A stretch of 64,000 nucleotides of DNA from Crocinitomicaceae bacterium (GCA_016709005.1 JADJEU010000001.1:496001-560000), one strand, 5' to 3'; counted from the first letter of the stretch, positions 54,583 through 63,720 are shown. Notes: a model not told the origin generated them from the letters alone. A program made the numbers and translations.

Positions 54583-54617
54583 TTGATAGTTTTTATCTTT
54601 ACATCAAATAAAACTAT

Positions 54618-55556
54618 ATGGTTAGTCTCATTCAACTTGAATATATTGTTGCTCTCGACTCGTATCGCTCATTCTCATTGGCCGCAGACAAGTGTTTTGT
54701 TACACAGCCCACCTTGAGCATGCAAGTCAAAAAGATGGAAACCGATTTAGGTATCACTATTTTTGACCGAACCAAGCAACCTATTGTAGTTACTGATATT
54801 GGTCGCATAATAGTAGATCAGGCTCGTTTGGTTTTATCTGAATCTAAAAAAATAGAAGAGCTCATTCAACTCAGTAAAAACACCTTAACAGGTGAATTGA
54901 AAATTGGTGTTATTCCTTCTATCGCGGCTTATTTACTTCCAAAATTTTTAGGCAACCTGGCAAGAAAACATCCGGGAATTAAAATATCAGTGCAAGAATT
55001 ACTGACAGAAGAAATTGTAGAGAATTTGCGCACTGAAAAAATAGATGTAGGCATTTTAGTAACCCCTCTTGAACATGCAGGAATTATAGAAACTCCTCTT
55101 TTTTATGAGAAGATTTTGCTTTACATGAATGCAGCTCAGGAATTTGCAAAACTTGAAAACATTAAACTCAGTCAGATTAATACGGATAATCTTTGGTTGC
55201 TAAGTCAGGGTCATTGTTTCAGAAATCAAGTCATCAATCTCTGTAAAATGAAAGACAGCAACAACGCACTGCCCTTTGAATATGAAAGTGCATCGATAGA
55301 AACGCTCATCAAATTCGTTGATAAAGAAGGTGGTTTCACATTGATTCCTGAGCTTGCAGCACTTGATTTACCGGACTCTAAAAAACATCTTGCCAAACAA
55401 ATTAAAGATGTTAAACCAATTCGTGAAGTGAGTTTGGTAACTAATCGCGTTTTTGTAAAACAGCGAATTCTGGAAGTACTTAAAACAGAAATCATACAAT
55501 CTGTCCCCAAAGAAATGCTGGATAAAAAGCGCGGAGAAATTGTTGAATGGAAATAG
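54618..55556 (+). CDS. oxyR: LysR-type hydrogen peroxide sensor OxyR
   Basis: A 312-residue LysR regulator: N-terminal wHTH (LALDSYRSF-type; CFVTQPTLSMQVKKMETDLG) and periplasmic-binding-like effector domain. SQGHCFRNQVINLCK holds C200 and C209, matching the E. coli redox pair C199/C208, with GHCFRNQ conserved. Peroxide forms the disulfide and switches target genes such as the divergent dps. TATCTTTA at 54594-54601 is a likely own promoter box. Confidence 0.93.
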   Translation: MVSLIQLEYIVALDSYRSFSLAADKCFVTQPTLSMQVKKMETDLGITIFDRTKQPIVVTDIGRIIVDQARLVLSESKKIEELIQLSKNTLTGELKIGVIPSIAAYLLPKFLGNLARKHPGIKISVQELLTEEIVENLRTEKIDVGILVTPLEHAGIIETPLFYEKILLYMNAAQEFAKLENIKLSQINTDNLWLLSQGHCFRNQVINLCKMKDSNNALPFEYESASIETLIKFVDKEGGFTLIPELAALDLPDSKKHLAKQIKDVKPIREVSLVTNRVFVKQRILEVLKTEIIQSVPKEMLDKKRGEIVEWK

Positions 55557-55699
55557 ATAACCTTCAGAAAGTCAGGCCTCATTTAGCTTTCAAACAGTTT
55601 TATGAACGAAAGACCCTTCATTTCTTTAAATTCAGTTAAGATCTGGAAAGTGTAACCAGTTTATATTCGTAAACCCGAATTATTAAAACAAAAGCACAC

Positions 55700-56887
55700 T
55701 TGCAAAAACTGATCAATTTTGGAATAAAACCCAATTACGAGCCGTGGGAAATTTCTTTCACCCGCAACATGAATCTGACGGCGCTGATTGGTGGCTTCAA
55801 CGTGACCTTTACTTACTTCCTTTTTCCCTTCATAGGAATCACCAATTTGCAACCTGTACTTGCCTTAATGGTGGCATTAATTCCAGTTGTTTTTCTGGCC
55901 GGATATTTTTTTAATTATATAGCTGCAGCTTACTGTTTCTACATTCCCGGCGCTCTGCTCATGTATTTCATGACAACAAAAATGGGCATTGAATCTTATG
56001 TTATTCTTTTTTACTTCCCACTTGTCATAAGCATTGTGCATTTGATGGGACGTAAAGAAACCTTTAAACATATGATCATCCTGCTGACCGCATATGTGAT
56101 TTGCATATTTGCCGTTGCTTATTATTTCACCGTCAATACAACGCCAACTATTTATGCTGAAGAAGCATTTAAAACCATGCGATTGATCATGCTGGTATTA
56201 GGCATGATTACGAGTTTTTCATTCTTTGCTGTAATCACTTATGAAAGTGTGCGTCAGGAAAAACTCATAAAAAATATGCTGCGTGAAAAAGAAGTTTTGC
56301 TCGCCGAAGTTTACCACCGGGTAAAAAACAATATGAGTATTGTTACAAGTCTCTTAAATCTCAAAAAAAATAGTTCAGATTCTCAGGAAGCCAGAGAAGC
56401 TCTCGAAGCCTGTCGTTCCAGAGTTTATTCGATGTCATTAGTTCACGAGAAATTTTTTTCGCAGAATAGTATAACCGGAATTGACTTCACGCAATATGCT
56501 AAAGAATTAATTGATGCCGTTACAAATTCGTTTGGCGGCGATACTGAAATTCAGGTTGAAATTGAAGCAGATGACCTTTATCTGAATGTCACTCAAGCAA
56601 TACCTTGCGGATTGATTTTAAATGAACTTCTGACAAACTCATTCAAACATGCACAGCCGGAAAATGGGTCTTTGAAAATAAGAATTGAGTTACTGAATCA
56701 AAACAACAGAGCGGAAATAAGAATTTCGGACAATGGGGTTGGATTTGATCCGCTTCAGAAAATCAGGCAGGGTTCAATGGGGCTTGATTTAATTCATTCG
56801 CTCTGCGATCAGCTGGATGCAAAATGTAATTACGAAAACAAAAATGGTTCACATTTTTCAATTCGTTTTACGCCTAAACTCAAATAA
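55700..56887 (+). CDS. membrane sensor histidine kinase (HisKA_2 type)
   Basis: A 395-residue kinase beginning at TTG (MQKLINFGIKPNYEPWEISF); the next Met (55769) would remove part of a conserved-looking N-terminal soluble segment. Five or six TM helices at ~25-185, then a HisKA_2 domain with the phospho-acceptor in LLAEVYHRVKNNMSIVTSLL, and HATPase with LILNELLTNSFKHA and DNGVGFDP. No response regulator is adjacent, so the partner is elsewhere. Signal unknown. Confidence 0.82.
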   Translation: MQKLINFGIKPNYEPWEISFTRNMNLTALIGGFNVTFTYFLFPFIGITNLQPVLALMVALIPVVFLAGYFFNYIAAAYCFYIPGALLMYFMTTKMGIESYVILFYFPLVISIVHLMGRKETFKHMIILLTAYVICIFAVAYYFTVNTTPTIYAEEAFKTMRLIMLVLGMITSFSFFAVITYESVRQEKLIKNMLREKEVLLAEVYHRVKNNMSIVTSLLNLKKNSSDSQEAREALEACRSRVYSMSLVHEKFFSQNSITGIDFTQYAKELIDAVTNSFGGDTEIQVEIEADDLYLNVTQAIPCGLILNELLTNSFKHAQPENGSLKIRIELLNQNNRAEIRISDNGVGFDPLQKIRQGSMGLDLIHSLCDQLDAKCNYENKNGSHFSIRFTPKLK

Positions 56888-57119
56888 ATTTTTCTGATTT
56901 AAGTATCCTCTCCACCACTTCTTGATCAACTTCTTCCCAGCGATTTTCATGTTTGGCAATCATGTCCTGAATCAAAAGCTTTTCAGGAAACTGAACTGCT
57001 TCAATTTTTGAGATGAGAACTCTTGTTCCGAGTTTCTTGATTTCAATAAACGAAGTGTCACTGCTGATTTTAAACCAAACATCAATTCCTTTAAATTTTC
57101 TGTAGATCGGATAATTCAT
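56880..57119 (-). CDS. hypothetical protein (79 aa)
   Basis: A 79-residue soluble protein, MNYPIYRKFKGIDVWFKISS, charged, with an acidic C-terminal helix (DQEVVERILKSE). It overlaps the kinase stop by a few bases and diverges from the TPR gene. Not recognised. Confidence 0.6.
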   Translation of the reverse strand: MNYPIYRKFKGIDVWFKISSDTSFIEIKKLGTRVLISKIEAVQFPEKLLIQDMIAKHENRWEEVDQEVVERILKSEKFI

Positions 57120-57146
57120 TAAAAGCAGATTGTCGTTTAACTTTTT

Positions 57147-57154
57147 TAATTTTG
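57147..57154 (+). promoter_or_regulatory. -7 box (TAATTTTG) of the TPR gene
   Basis: TAATTTTG fits TAnnTTTG, four bases before the ATG at 57159. Confidence 0.45.
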
Positions 57155-57158
57155 TACT

Positions 57159-57593
57159 ATGAATCGTGAATTTGCAAAAGGTTTAGCCAAAGTTAAGGAA
57201 AATGATTTTCTCACTGCAATTGAGCATTTCACATTGGCCATTCAGGAAGACTCAAACAATGTGGAGTGTTATGCTGAGCGAGCGGTTGCCTATTTAAATA
57301 CAAATCAGTTTGATTTAAGCATGTTTGATATGCACCGCTGCATTGAAATGGAGCCCAACAATAGTTATCGTTATTCCTGTCGTGCTTTTCTTAAAGCAAA
57401 AATCGGTGACACAGAAGGCGCCATAGCAGATTACGAAATGGCCGTTAAACTTGATCCAGAGGATGCGATTGCATACAATAATCTGGGACTTGTTCAAGAA
57501 ACAAAAGGATTCAGGGTACAGGCTCAAAAAAGTTTTGAAAAATCAAATGAGTTGATCGGCTATAATCCGAACAGATTTGATGAGGAGAGTTAA
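57159..57593 (+). CDS. TPR repeat protein (N-terminal part, frameshifted)
   Basis: A 144-residue cytoplasmic TPR protein with four repeats (NDFLTAIEHFTLAIQEDSNN; FDLSMFDMHRCIEMEPNN; IADYEMAVKLDPED; AIAYNNLGLVQETKGFR). The stop after DEES is likely due to one missing T (AGTTTAAAA); restored, it continues as LKKETPKKVSSEVDKK... to a stop at 57817 that overlaps nth as ATGA. Intact length ~219 residues; the intact gene would be coupled to nth. Confidence 0.75.
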   Translation: MNREFAKGLAKVKENDFLTAIEHFTLAIQEDSNNVECYAERAVAYLNTNQFDLSMFDMHRCIEMEPNNSYRYSCRAFLKAKIGDTEGAIADYEMAVKLDPEDAIAYNNLGLVQETKGFRVQAQKSFEKSNELIGYNPNRFDEES

Positions 57594-57817
57594 AAAAAGA
57601 AACACCTAAAAAGGTTTCTTCCGAAGTTGACAAAAAGGATCAGCAAACAACAGAAACAATACAGCCAGTTGCCGAATCAAATTCTTCAGTTCAAATTCAA
57701 TCAGAAGAATCTGCAAATCCGTCAAAAGGTCAAATAGCAAAAAGCGTCTTCACATCAAGTACTGGCTTTAAAGATTTTTGGAAATTCATTCGCAACGGTT
57801 TTAGAATTAAGGAATGA
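57594..57817 (+). pseudogene. C-terminal tail of the TPR protein, out of frame
   Basis: Open frame without a start: KKETPKKVSSEVDKK, then a Gln/Ser/Glu-rich low-complexity linker, ending FTSSTGFKDFWKFIRNGFRI. The end (FKDFWKFIRNGF) looks conserved, like a short anchoring helix. Belongs to the TPR gene. Confidence 0.55.
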
Positions 57818-58458
57818 CAAAAAAGGAAAAAGCAGCATTCATTGTTGATGCATTAGAAAAACTGTATCCAAAAGTTGAAGTTCCACTTGATCATAAAGAC
57901 CCCTATACCCTATTGATTGCAGTCTTACTCTCAGCACAGTGCACGGATGTTCGTGTGAATCAAATTACACCAATTCTTTTCAAGCGCGCTGATAATCCAT
58001 ATGACATGATTAAAATGAGCATTGAAGAAATTCAGGAAATCATTCGGCCATGTGGTTTATCACCAATGAAGTCAAAGGGTATTTATGGATTGTCGCATAT
58101 CCTCATAGATAAACACAAGGGCAAGGTTCCCAAATCATTTGAAGCATTGGAAGAACTTCCCGCGGTTGGACATAAAACAGCCTCAGTTGTAATGGCACAA
58201 GCATTTGGTGTGCCGGCATTCCCCGTTGATACGCACATCCATCGTTTACTCACCCGTTGGGGAATTACCAATGGAAAATCTGTCGAACAAACTGAGCGCG
58301 ATGCCAAATCACTTTTTCCGGAAGCAATCTGGAATAAGCTACATGTTCAGATTATCTATTACGGGCGTGAGTATTCACCGGCACGCAATCCAAAGGCAGA
58401 ACTTGATTTCATCACCAAAACCATTGGAACGAAATCGGCTTTGAAAGAATTGAAATAA
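57814..58458 (+). CDS. nth: endonuclease III (base-excision DNA glycosylase/AP lyase), lacking the 4Fe-4S motif
   Basis: A 214-residue HhH-GPD glycosylase for oxidised pyrimidines. Helix-hairpin-helix LEELPAVGHKTASVV has catalytic Lys K121, and PVDTHIHRL has Asp D139. The C-terminal 4Fe-4S cysteines of E. coli Nth are absent: the region reads YYGREYSPARNPKAELDFIT with Ser/Ala in place of Cys, and the C-terminus is short. Activity should be retained, as in other cluster-less members. Confidence 0.93.
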   Translation: MTKKEKAAFIVDALEKLYPKVEVPLDHKDPYTLLIAVLLSAQCTDVRVNQITPILFKRADNPYDMIKMSIEEIQEIIRPCGLSPMKSKGIYGLSHILIDKHKGKVPKSFEALEELPAVGHKTASVVMAQAFGVPAFPVDTHIHRLLTRWGITNGKSVEQTERDAKSLFPEAIWNKLHVQIIYYGREYSPARNPKAELDFITKTIGTKSALKELK

Positions 58459-58549
58459 ATTCAAATGTGACTCTTTTCAGTATCTGTCTGTTTATAATTC
58501 TGTCACCAAAACAAACTTCTGCGTTTAAATTGAACCTAACTTTATCTCA

Positions 58550-58834
58550 ATGAAAAAGTTTGTTGCAAGATTAAAAAACCGTTATGCTATCTCCACAATC
58601 ATTGCGGTTGTTTATATTTTGCTTTTGCACAACACAGATGTTTACACACTTATTCAACGCAAAAACACCGTTTCAGAACTGGAAACCGAGATTGCCAGAA
58701 AGAAACATGAGATTGAAGAAGTAAAGGCAAACATTGCGTCGTTGCAGGATATTCGATCACTTGAAAAATACGCAAGAGAAAATTATTTTTTCAAAAAGGA
58801 TGACGAAGAACTCTTCATTTTTTCATTCGAGTAA
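58550..58834 (+). CDS. septum formation initiator (FtsB/DivIC-like)
   Basis: A 94-residue bitopic protein: short N-terminus, one TM (AISTIIAVVYILLLHNT) and a periplasmic coiled coil (VSELETEIARKKHEIEEVKA) followed by LEKYARENYFFKKDDEELFI, the conserved end of FtsB/DivIC. Part of the division complex with FtsL/FtsQ by homology. Confidence 0.87.
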   Translation: MKKFVARLKNRYAISTIIAVVYILLLHNTDVYTLIQRKNTVSELETEIARKKHEIEEVKANIASLQDIRSLEKYARENYFFKKDDEELFIFSFE

Positions 58835-58944
58835 CAATAATGCTCCTTAATTTCTGTTAATTGTCAAGGAGAACAATCTCAAAACATTAAATTTGTTCAA
58901 ATTCATAATTTATGCGTCTTTCGCTTGTTGCTGTTTGCTAACTT

Positions 58945-59697
58945 TTGTTTTCTAACAGTTTTGCACAGTCTGTTCTCTTTTTTGAAGATTTCAATTCTGG
59001 AATTCCTTCAACTTGGGCAATGGTTGACAACGATGGTTTAACACCAGCTGAAGCGGTTGACACATTTGACAATGCTTGGATTTCCTTTATTGACGATACC
59101 GACACCTGTGCCGCAAGTACATCCTACTACACACCAACCGGACAAGCAGCAGATTATTTAATCTCTCCAAAAATTTCATTAAACACATTTACAAAACTGG
59201 TTTGGTCAGCACGATCGTATGACGCTTCTTATGCAGATGATTATCTGGTTTTAATTTCATCAACAGATAGTTTAATTGGCAGTTTCACCGATACACTTAT
59301 GGTGGTTGAGGAAGAATATTACTACTGGCATTTACGCAGCGTTCAATTGGATCTGGAAGGATATTCCAATGAAGATGTCTACATCGCTTTTAAAAACATC
59401 ACCAATGATGGCTATATTCTTATGCTTGACGATGTCAAGGTAATGGGATCAGATTTTGCATCTGTCGCCGAAAATGAAACTTCATCGATATCTGTTTATC
59501 CAAACCCCACTGCAGACTTTATTCAAATCAATGGGGCTGATCCAGAGTCAATCTACACATGTTATTCTATAACTGGTGAATTACTTTTCACAGGAACGTC
59601 TTCCCGCATGGATGTATCCACTCTTCAGTCAGGCACTTACTTTGTGCAGGTAAGATCAACAGACAATGTTGTGACAGTTCCGTTCATAAAACAATAA
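58945..59697 (+). CDS. T9SS type A sorted protein with choice-of-anchor J-like domain
   Basis: 250 residues as sequenced, starting at a weak TTG (FSNSFAQSVLFFEDFNSG). The signal peptide appears cut: upstream ATG at 58912 is in frame but followed by TAA after nine codons. The body ILFFEDFNSGIPSTWAMVDNDG then a DYLISPKISLN strand fits a cleaved-adhesin/jelly-roll module, and the C-terminus (SVYPNPTADFIQIN ... GTYFVQVRSTDNV) is the sorting domain. Exact start uncertain. Confidence 0.75.
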   Translation: MFSNSFAQSVLFFEDFNSGIPSTWAMVDNDGLTPAEAVDTFDNAWISFIDDTDTCAASTSYYTPTGQAADYLISPKISLNTFTKLVWSARSYDASYADDYLVLISSTDSLIGSFTDTLMVVEEEYYYWHLRSVQLDLEGYSNEDVYIAFKNITNDGYILMLDDVKVMGSDFASVAENETSSISVYPNPTADFIQINGADPESIYTCYSITGELLFTGTSSRMDVSTLQSGTYFVQVRSTDNVVTVPFIKQ

Positions 59698-59827
59698 GCT
59701 TTTCAACAGCCGCTCATCACCTTCTGTATATCTCTCGTCTAAAAAATAGGCTCTTTTTAGGATAATCGATTATTTTTGTGCCTCCGAAAACTAAACCCTC
59801 TCGGAATCAAAAGACCAATTGTTATCT

Positions 59828-61969
59828 ATGAAAAAACTGATTTTAATTTTTGTTGCCTGCATTACACTTGTTTCGCGTGCAGATGAAGGCATGTATCTTC
59901 CTTTTACAATCAAGGAAAATTATCCAACCATGAAAGCTTTAGGACTTGAACTGAGTGCTAAAGAAATATACAATTCCAAAAAACCTTCGTTGAAAGATGC
60001 AATTGTTTCGTTTGGTGGATTTTGTACAGCTGAAATAATCTCCCCTAAAGGATTGTTGCTCACCAATCACCACTGTGGGTATGATGCAATTGCTGAAAGC
60101 TCGTCACCTGAAAATGATTATTTGACAGATGGATTTTGGGCAATGGATTACGCATCTGAGATTCCGATTCCGGGTTTGACTGCATCAATCGTTGTTCGTA
60201 TTGAAGATGTCACCAAACAAGTATTGGCCGCACTTCACGATGGTATGGATGAAGATGAACGCGCATTGGCAGTTCGTAAAATTGGACAAGAACTTTCTAA
60301 AAAAGCGATTGAAGGAACACATTATCAAGCTTACGTTCGTGATTTCTATGATGGCAATGAATATTATTTATTTGTTACAGAAGTTTTTGAAGATATCAGA
60401 ATGGTTGGCGCGCCGCCTTCGGCTATTGGAAAATTTGGCGGTGACGTAGACAACTGGATGTGGGAACGTCAGACTGGAGATTTTTCAATGTTCAGAATCT
60501 ATGCAGGAAAAGATAATAAACCAGCGCCATTTGCTTTAGATAATCAACCGTACACTCCAAAACATTATTTACCAATTTCAATTGCAGGCATTGAAGAAGG
60601 AGATTATTCAATGGTAATGGGATATCCTGGAAGAACAAACCGATACCTTACATCACACGGTGTAAAAATGGCAATTGATAAAGATCAGCCAACACGCGTT
60701 GAGATCCGTGGAAAAAAATTAGAGATCATGAAAACGCAGATGGATCAAAGTGATGCTGTGCGAATTCAATATGCTTCTAACTATGCTCAGGTAAGTAACT
60801 ACTGGAAATATTTTATCGGACAAAGTGAGCAGTTAACACGCAACAAAGTGTACGATAAAAAAATTGCAATTGAAAATGATTTTGCTGCATGGGTTGCCGC
60901 AGATGAAAAACGTCAGGCAAAATATGGCAACGTTTTAAAAGACATGGATGAAGCTTACGCAATTTTGGGTAAATACATTAACCTGAAAGTTTATTACAGC
61001 GAAGCGATTGCATCGTTGAGCATTCCTCGATTTATGTCACGTCACATGAAACTTTACACCACACTAAAATCTGATGCGCCAGATCCAACGGCTATTAAAG
61101 GTGAAATTGAAAAAATTGCGCCTTATGTAGAAGAGTACTTCGCAAGCATTGATTTGACTACTGAAACAAATCTGATGACGGAGATGCTGTTTATGTATTA
61201 TGGAAACGTTTCTGCAGACCAACATCCAGATGAATTAAAAAAAGCATACAATGAAAAACTGGATAGCTGGGATAATTTTGTGAAAAACAGTTTTTCTAAA
61301 TCAATCTTTACAGATACTGAACGATACAAATCATTCGCTGCTGAGCCAAAATTAGAGGCATTGACTTCAGATGATTTTTTCATGGTTTCTTACAGCTTGC
61401 TTACTAATTTCCGTAAACTCATTTATGAAGGAGAATCCGTTGCAGCTCAGGCCAAACTTGACAAAGCAAACCGTTTGTTCATTTCTGGGTTACGTGAAAT
61501 GTATCCCGACAAGAACTACTATCCAAATGCAAACTCAACGCTTCGTTTGACGTATGGAACAATTCAGAAATACAAATCGGGTGACAAAAACTACAACTAC
61601 TATACAGACATCGAAAGCATGATGAAAAAAGAGGATCCAAATCACGAGGACTTCATTATTCCTGCGAAACTGAAAGAGTTGTATGAGAAAAAAGATTATG
61701 GCCGTTACGGACAAGACGGAACCCTTTGGATCAATTTCATTTCCAACAATGACATCACCGGTGGTAACTCAGGAAGTCCTGTGATCAATGGTAAAGGTCA
61801 ACTAATTGGTGTTGCATTCGATGGTAACTGGGAAGCAATGAGCGGTGATATTGCGTTTGAACCTGAATTGCAACGCACCATTTCATGCGACATCCGTTAT
61901 GTATTATTTGTGATTGATAAATATGCCGGCGCAACACGTTTGATTGAAGAGATGACGATTGTTGAATAA
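59828..61969 (+). CDS. S46 family dipeptidyl-peptidase (DPP7-like)
   Basis: About 713 residues from ATG (MKKLILIFVACITLVSRADE, signal peptide). The S46 catalytic triad is visible: LLTNHHCGYDAIAE (His), YDGNEYYLFVTEVFEDIRMV region (Asp) and GGNSGSPVINGKG (Ser). LIGVAFDGNWEAMSGDIAFE has Gly rather than Arg at the position that sets DPP11 acidic-substrate preference, so DPP7 type (hydrophobic P1) is predicted. Periplasmic peptide degradation, partner of the S9 peptidase. TATTTTTG at 59771-59778 is a possible promoter box. Confidence 0.93.
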   Translation: MKKLILIFVACITLVSRADEGMYLPFTIKENYPTMKALGLELSAKEIYNSKKPSLKDAIVSFGGFCTAEIISPKGLLLTNHHCGYDAIAESSSPENDYLTDGFWAMDYASEIPIPGLTASIVVRIEDVTKQVLAALHDGMDEDERALAVRKIGQELSKKAIEGTHYQAYVRDFYDGNEYYLFVTEVFEDIRMVGAPPSAIGKFGGDVDNWMWERQTGDFSMFRIYAGKDNKPAPFALDNQPYTPKHYLPISIAGIEEGDYSMVMGYPGRTNRYLTSHGVKMAIDKDQPTRVEIRGKKLEIMKTQMDQSDAVRIQYASNYAQVSNYWKYFIGQSEQLTRNKVYDKKIAIENDFAAWVAADEKRQAKYGNVLKDMDEAYAILGKYINLKVYYSEAIASLSIPRFMSRHMKLYTTLKSDAPDPTAIKGEIEKIAPYVEEYFASIDLTTETNLMTEMLFMYYGNVSADQHPDELKKAYNEKLDSWDNFVKNSFSKSIFTDTERYKSFAAEPKLEALTSDDFFMVSYSLLTNFRKLIYEGESVAAQAKLDKANRLFISGLREMYPDKNYYPNANSTLRLTYGTIQKYKSGDKNYNYYTDIESMMKKEDPNHEDFIIPAKLKELYEKKDYGRYGQDGTLWINFISNNDITGGNSGSPVINGKGQLIGVAFDGNWEAMSGDIAFEPELQRTISCDIRYVLFVIDKYAGATRLIEEMTIVE

Positions 61970-61987
61970 TCAATACGAATTAAAAAT

Positions 61988-62022
61988 AAAAAGCCCGCTC
62001 ATTTTTCTGAGCGGGCTTTTTT
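61988..62022. terminator. bidirectional terminator
   Basis: Strong stem AAAGCCCGCTCA / TGAGCGGGCTTT with loop TTTTTC, T-run on both strands; serves the S46 gene and possibly the ornithine aminotransferase gene. Confidence 0.9.
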
Positions 62023-62148
62023 GTTTATGCATTATTATTTCAGAGGAAAGTCGAACGTTAACCTCACCAGATCTCTCGTCGTTTTGTGCAATTAATCACA
62101 AAACTCTGTCGAGATGACTCCTTCGGTTGATGCGTTCTTTTTGGTGTT

Positions 62149-62625
62149 CTATTTTTTTTCGAATTCAGTAATTGTTTTGCGAATGATAGTGACACAGGCC
62201 ATCAATTGTTCTTTAGTCATAACTAATGGCGATGCAAAACGAATGATGTTGCCATGAGTTGGTTTTGCAAGTAAACCGTTGTCGCGTAGTTTCATGCAAA
62301 TGTCCCAGGCAGTTGAGCTGTCTTCGGTGTCGTTAACTACGACAGCGTTCAGCAAACCTTTTCCTCTTACCAAACTTACCAACGGAAATTCATCAACCAG
62401 TTTTTGCATTTCTGCTCTGAAAATTTTTCCAAGACGCTCAGCATTTTCTGCTAATTTTTCATCTTTCACAACTTCAAGCGACGCAATGGCAACCTTTGCG
62501 GCAATTGGATTTCCACCAAAAGTAGAACCATGCTGCCCCGGTTTAATCACGTTCATAATTTCATCGTTTGCAAGAACTGCAGAAACAGGATACGTTCCGC
62601 CAGACAATGCTTTACCTAAAATCAA
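62149..62625 (-). CDS. rocD: ornithine--oxo-acid aminotransferase, C-terminal fragment
   Basis: A 158-residue frame with the PLP-lysine region ILGKALSGGTYPVSAVLAND and the small C-terminal domain (NAVVVNDTEDSSTAWDICMK; TIIRKTITEFEKK). Joined with the next entry it forms one enzyme; the break is a missing A in the A6 run opposite 62734-62739. Confidence 0.87.
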   Translation of the reverse strand: MILGKALSGGTYPVSAVLANDEIMNVIKPGQHGSTFGGNPIAAKVAIASLEVVKDEKLAENAERLGKIFRAEMQKLVDEFPLVSLVRGKGLLNAVVVNDTEDSSTAWDICMKLRDNGLLAKPTHGNIIRFASPLVMTKEQLMACVTIIRKTITEFEKK

Positions 62626-62636
62626 AATATCTGGTT

Positions 62637-63392
62637 TTACATTTTCATGATCAACTGCAAGTAATTTTCCAGTGCGCGCAATTCCCGTTTGAATTTCATC
62701 ATCAATAAAAAGTACACCGTATTTTTCACAAAGTTTTTTGCAGCAGTCAAATAACCTTCGGCCGGAACGTATACTCCAGCTTCACCTTGAATAGGTTCTA
62801 CTAAAAATCCGGCAACATTTTTTTGCGACAATGCATTTTCCAATGCAGCTAAATCATTGTAATCAACACTTACAAATCCTGGAGCAAAAGGTCCAAAATT
62901 TTTCTTTGATCCTTCGTCGCTTGAAAAAGAAACGATAGTTGTTGTTCGCCCGTGAAAGTTTCCTTCACACACCACAATGGTCGCTTGATTTTCAGCAATT
63001 CCTTTTTTCTCATAAGCCCATTTGCGGCAAATTTTGATTGCTGTTTCAACACCTTCAGCACCAGTATTCATTGGAAGTACTTTGTCAAATCCAAAATACT
63101 TGCACAAATATTCTTCATACACCCCCAACGAATCATTAAAAAATGCGCGCGAAGTCAATGTCAATTTTTTTGCCTGATCAATCATTGCATCCACAATTTT
63201 TGGATGACAATGGCCTTGATTAACGGCTGAATAAGCAGAAAGAAAATCATAATAACGTTTGCCTTCAACATCCCACACATAAACACCTTCACCGCGCTCC
63301 AATACAACCGGTAGCGGATGATAATTGTGTGCACCGTATTTATTTTCCAACTCCATCAAAGCCGCTGATGATAATTTTTCCATTGTTTCCAT
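62637..63392 (-). CDS. rocD: ornithine--oxo-acid aminotransferase, N-terminal fragment
   Basis: 251 residues, the first ~219 in frame: KYGAHNYHPLPVVLERGEGV, FLSAYSAVNQGHCHPKIVDA, LPMNTGAEGVETAIKICRKW and NFHGRTTTIVSFSSDE are the class III aminotransferase/OAT signatures. With one A restored the end reads AAKKLCEKYGVLFIDDEIQT and continues into the C-terminal fragment. It interconverts ornithine and glutamate semialdehyde. Intact gene 62149-63392, ~414 codons. Start at first or second Met. Confidence 0.92.
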   Translation of the reverse strand: METMEKLSSAALMELENKYGAHNYHPLPVVLERGEGVYVWDVEGKRYYDFLSAYSAVNQGHCHPKIVDAMIDQAKKLTLTSRAFFNDSLGVYEEYLCKYFGFDKVLPMNTGAEGVETAIKICRKWAYEKKGIAENQATIVVCEGNFHGRTTTIVSFSSDEGSKKNFGPFAPGFVSVDYNDLAALENALSQKNVAGFLVEPIQGEAGVYVPAEGYLTAAKNFVKNTVYFLLMMKFKRELRALENYLQLIMKM

Positions 63393-63720
63393 TTTGTTTT
63401 CTACTTATATTTTCAGCTCATCGCGGAGAGCATAACATCCTTTCCTCATTCGTGGAGAGAAATCATCCGTGTGTGTTTTTCTGCCACAAAACTATTTCAT
63501 TTTCTTCAGGCAGCATGCATACACAAGTGTATTGAGGTGTTAAAATTATAAAGAAAATAACAAATCGGTCGAGATTTTTAACAATGGATAAATACTAAAA
63601 TAGAATCAATGTTAGTTAACGTATGCTGAATCAAGCCTTAGTCATTGCACATGGGCGACTTTAGCAAAGTGATGACTGTTAGATTCAAAACAATGAAAAT
63701 TACTTTTTTAGACGACGATC
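63393..63720. other. gene-free stretch, 328 bp
   Basis: AT-rich; contains the promoter of the aminotransferase gene. I see no ORF of protein character, repeat or RNA gene. Confidence 0.4.

Noticed and set aside
62023..62148. Possible small RNA between the S46 and aminotransferase genes
   Set aside because: Only a short imperfect inverted sequence around AAAACTCTGTCGAG; no promoter or second terminator supports a transcript.
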